Assembly (NCBI GenBank): GCA_030149585.1
Contig: JASFBJ010000042.1
Coordinates: 1 to 15,957, forward strand
Direction: 5' to 3'
Origin: Desulfobacterales bacterium
Lineage (GTDB): Bacteria; Desulfobacterota; Desulfobacteria; Desulfobacterales; JASFBJ01
Length of the DNA stretch: 15,957 nucleotides
Shown here one piece after another: positions 14,582-15,957 of the stretch. How positions within the stretch are numbered: position 1 is the first letter of the stretch; every line of letters starts with the position of its first letter. The notes beneath the pieces were generated by a model that was not told the origin of the DNA, made no database searches, and saw only the letters and a list, made by a program, of their open reading frames with translations. Position numbers and translations under genes: made by a program.

Positions 14582-14795
14582 ATATTCAAATTTGACAAAA
14601 CTAATTAATTGAAATATTTCTGGTTCATTGTTTGCCAACACAAACAATCACCAGGTCATTCACCTTGCTACCCGCAAGGGGTGTTATCAGAATGAAACAA
14701 TTCCCATGGGCAGGATAGCCGGACACGGGTGGTGCCGACCGGTGACAAGATGTTGGTCTTCCTGTCCATTGGAATTTTTTTTTTGGAAAAATATC
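14582..14795. other. Intergenic leader with hairpins and a T10 tract
   Basis: Between the tail operon and a plus-strand gene. A hairpin CCTTG-CTACCCG-CAAGG lies at about 14663-14679. On the plus strand GGACA (14721-14725) can pair with TGTCC (14763-14767) around an inner GACC / GGTC stem, and ten T follow at 14775-14784. The gap between stem and T-tract is larger than in an ordinary terminator. I see no clear promoter. Confidence 0.35.
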
Positions 14796-15092
14796 ATGAA
14801 AAGTACAATTTTACTCCCTTATAACACCTTTCAAATTATTGACGCTGTACTTCAACCACCTCAAACCGCCATTATAGATTTAAAAAGTAAAAACAGAGCA
14901 TCCGTCTTTTATGATCGCCTAAAGACAATTGCCGGAAAAACAAGTTGGAGTAATCTGGGACAAATAACACTCACCATAGAGACAAAACAATATCTACTGT
15001 TTTTAAATGAAAATAGTTTTCCCCCACCTAAAGACACATATTTTTATTTTACATATATTGAGATAAATGAAGACAAACGTGTTGGAATATAA
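14796..15092 (+). CDS. Small hypothetical protein, opposite orientation to tail genes
   Basis: This 98-aa ORF starts at ATG 14796 with GGAAA 8 bases upstream. The frame extends further left to 14628, but that part has no ribosome site and overlaps the hairpin region. Composition is normal for a soluble protein, with repeated strands (STILLPYNTFQIIDAVLQ, QITLTIETKQYLLFLN, YFYFTYIEIN). It converges on the 74-aa gene. As a lone plus-strand gene beside the late operon it could be a moron-type accessory gene. No family is recognised. Confidence 0.5.
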   Translation: MKSTILLPYNTFQIIDAVLQPPQTAIIDLKSKNRASVFYDRLKTIAGKTSWSNLGQITLTIETKQYLLFLNENSFPPPKDTYFYFTYIEINEDKRVGI

Positions 15093-15108
15093 TCATCATA
15101 ATTCCAAC
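15081..15108. terminator. Stem-loop between convergent genes
   Basis: GTTGGAAT (15081-15088) pairs with ATTCCAAC (15101-15108) in a perfect 8-bp stem with a 12-base loop. It covers the stop codons of both convergent genes. It lacks a T-tract, so it may act as a weak bidirectional terminator or mRNA end stabiliser. Confidence 0.4.
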
Positions 15109-15320
15109 TGAGTTATCAGAAACCCAAGAGATTGACTCACTTTGATAATGTTACATTTATCCTTATCAACAAAAGCCCCGATATTGTTTTGAAGATCTGT
15201 TAATGCCTTTATAAGCATTGTTGTCTCAACAGATTTTTCTTCACCAGGCTTAAATATCGGGATTCCATTTATCAGTGCCGGCTGATAATACTCACGCATT
15301 CGTTTAAGATCTTTTTCCAT
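15096..15320 (-). CDS. Small hypothetical protein
   Basis: This 74-aa protein is read towards the tail operon. It is mostly helical (SVETTMLIKALTDLQNNIGAFV, KCNIIKVSQSLGFLITQLEL). No ribosome site is visible before ATG 15320; ATG at residue 8 is an alternative start without a better site. The stop is 3 bases from that of the convergent gene. No family is recognised, and the weak start leaves some doubt that it is expressed. Confidence 0.45.
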   Translation of the reverse strand: MEKDLKRMREYYQPALINGIPIFKPGEEKSVETTMLIKALTDLQNNIGAFVDKDKCNIIKVSQSLGFLITQLEL

Positions 15321-15374
15321 GGTTTTTAGCAGGTTATATTTCCAACTGTAGAATCAGTAATTCCAAATTAATTG

Positions 15375-15403
15375 TTGACGAAACCATCTATTCGAATTAA
15401 ATT
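15375..15403 (+). promoter_or_regulatory. Candidate promoter for the C4-like RNA/antirepressor cassette
   Basis: TTGACG (15375-15380) and TAAATT (15398-15403) are 17 bases apart. The -35 matches 5 of 6 consensus bases and the -10 matches 4 of 6. It is the best plus-strand promoter before the structured RNA. Confidence 0.4.
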
Positions 15404-15500
15404 AACAGCATAATCTTTGGTAACACTCATTTCATTCCGTTTTGAGAATCCTGTTGTAGCGGGATTCGCCCGGTCTAGTTAACCACAAAACATCAGATGA

Positions 15501-15592
15501 AATGAGAAGGCCCCAGAGGTTTGGCTATGGCGGGATTAACTACCCTGCCTTATGGTGCTACAACACCGCCAGGCTTCTGGGGTTTTCTCATT
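15501..15592 (+). ncRNA. C4-like antisense RNA upstream of the antirepressor
   Basis: The RNA folds as a three-way junction. The outer stem pairs 15501-15525 with 15568-15592 without a break (25 bp, some G-U). Inside are two hairpins: GGCGGG (15529-15534) with CCCTGCC (15543-15549), and GGTG (15554-15557) with CACC (15564-15567) around loop CTACAA. A T5 run (15591-15595) follows the stem. This layout, directly before an antirepressor gene, is that of C4 RNA of phages P1 and P7, which represses the ant operon by pairing with sites on the same transcript. Loop segments match upstream sites: GCTACAACA (15557-15565) is complementary to 15452-15460 and TTAACTA (15536-15542) to 15476-15482. Structure and complementarity are seen; identity as C4 is inferred. 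Confidence 0.7.
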
Positions 15593-15641
15593 TTTAGCCT
15601 CTCGTCTGGCGGTGACCTTCATCCCTGTAATGGAGATCACT

Positions 15642-15957
15642 ATGAATAACCTTCCAACCATTAATGAACTGTTTTACGATCAACAACCCATCCATATTTT
15701 CGAATACGATGGGAAAACCACATTTCTAGCCCAAGAAGTGGCAGGCATTCTCGGGATTAAAGATGCAGCAGCCAGTCTTCGTGAGTCAAAAACCCTGGAA
15801 AAGGGCGTAGATTACGAGACAATCACCCCGAATTTACTACCGGTAAACGAAAACTTTTCGTTTACCTCCGCCAAACACGTGTCCATTTTGTATCTCTCTG
15901 GCTTCTTCCTTTTTGTTCTTCGTTCCAACAAACCTATTGCCGTTCCTTTCACTCGCT
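15642..15957 (+). CDS. BRO-N domain phage antirepressor, partial
   Basis: The ATG has GGAG 7 bases upstream. The first 105 residues are in the window and the frame is open at the end. Residues 15-100 match a BRO-N domain: PIHIFEYDGKTTFLAQEVAG, LGIKDAAASLRESKTLEKGVDY, then an FLFVLRSNKPIAVPFTR ending of the domain. BRO-N proteins are common at the N-terminus of phage antirepressors, joined to a variable C-terminal domain that here is cut off. A C4-like RNA precedes it, as in the P1 immI locus, where ant protein inactivates the lysogeny repressor. That it antagonises the XRE repressor in this phage is inferred. Confidence 0.85.
   Translation, partial: MNNLPTINELFYDQQPIHIFEYDGKTTFLAQEVAGILGIKDAAASLRESKTLEKGVDYETITPNLLPVNENFSFTSAKHVSILYLSGFFLFVLRSNKPIAVPFTR

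Noticed and set aside
14628..14795. N-terminal extension of the plus-strand 98-aa gene
   Set aside because: It overlaps a hairpin-rich, T10-bearing region, lacks a ribosome site and its translation looks random (Cys/Trp-rich).
1..15957. CRISPR arrays or insertion sequences
   Set aside because: No regularly spaced repeats with unique spacers and no transposase motifs were seen.

Overview
The window reads as part of a temperate, contractile-tailed bacteriophage genome (an unintegrated or circular phage, or phage DNA in tandem). The host is not identified. The diversity-generating reverse transcriptase, the lectin-type target and the cysteine-rich baseplate proteins fit phages of Desulfobacterota or other Gram-negative bacteria, but that is a loose impression and not a measurement.

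Left arm (1-3617), early and immunity region: a minus-strand operon runs leftwards from about 3049 and encodes a ribbon-helix-helix protein, a Rha-type regulator, a Cys-rich 72-aa protein, a CII/CP76-like regulator, an 80-aa protein and a TOPRIM primase that leaves the window at base 1. A divergent XRE-type repressor with a coiled-coil tail (3150-3617) shares an operator-like inverted repeat with it. From 3618 to 4680 there is about 1 kb of AT-rich DNA without a convincing gene, holding paired TCGCGAA repeats and an imperfect direct duplication.

Centre (4681-6280), integration module: a tyrosine recombinase is followed by the 3' half of a tRNA-Leu(UAA) gene, ending in CCA. It is flanked on both sides by paired TGACAC motifs that look like integrase arm sites. 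Arm sites on both sides, with phage genes beyond both, point to attP rather than attL or attR. A strong terminator closes the module.

DGR and tail module (6456-14647, all minus strand): reading leftwards, the order is an uncharacterised protein, baseplate hub, spike (gpV-like), a 71-aa protein, a 150-aa wedge-position protein, baseplate J, a gpI-position protein, a 256-aa Cys-motif protein, a 105-aa protein, and then a complete diversity-generating retroelement. The retroelement consists of a 363-aa FGE-sulfatase/C-type-lectin-like variable protein, avd, a template repeat (TR) and a DGR reverse transcriptase. The last 35 codons of the target (VR) match the TR except at 10 positions, 9 of them TR adenines. 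The DGR therefore diversifies the probable receptor-binding protein of the tail.

Right arm (14648-15957): two small convergent genes separated by a stem-loop come first. They are followed by a plus-strand immunity cassette, in which a cloverleaf-like RNA resembling the P1/P7 C4 antisense RNA precedes a BRO-N antirepressor that is cut by the window end. The phage thus appears to carry both a protein repressor and an antisense-RNA immunity circuit.
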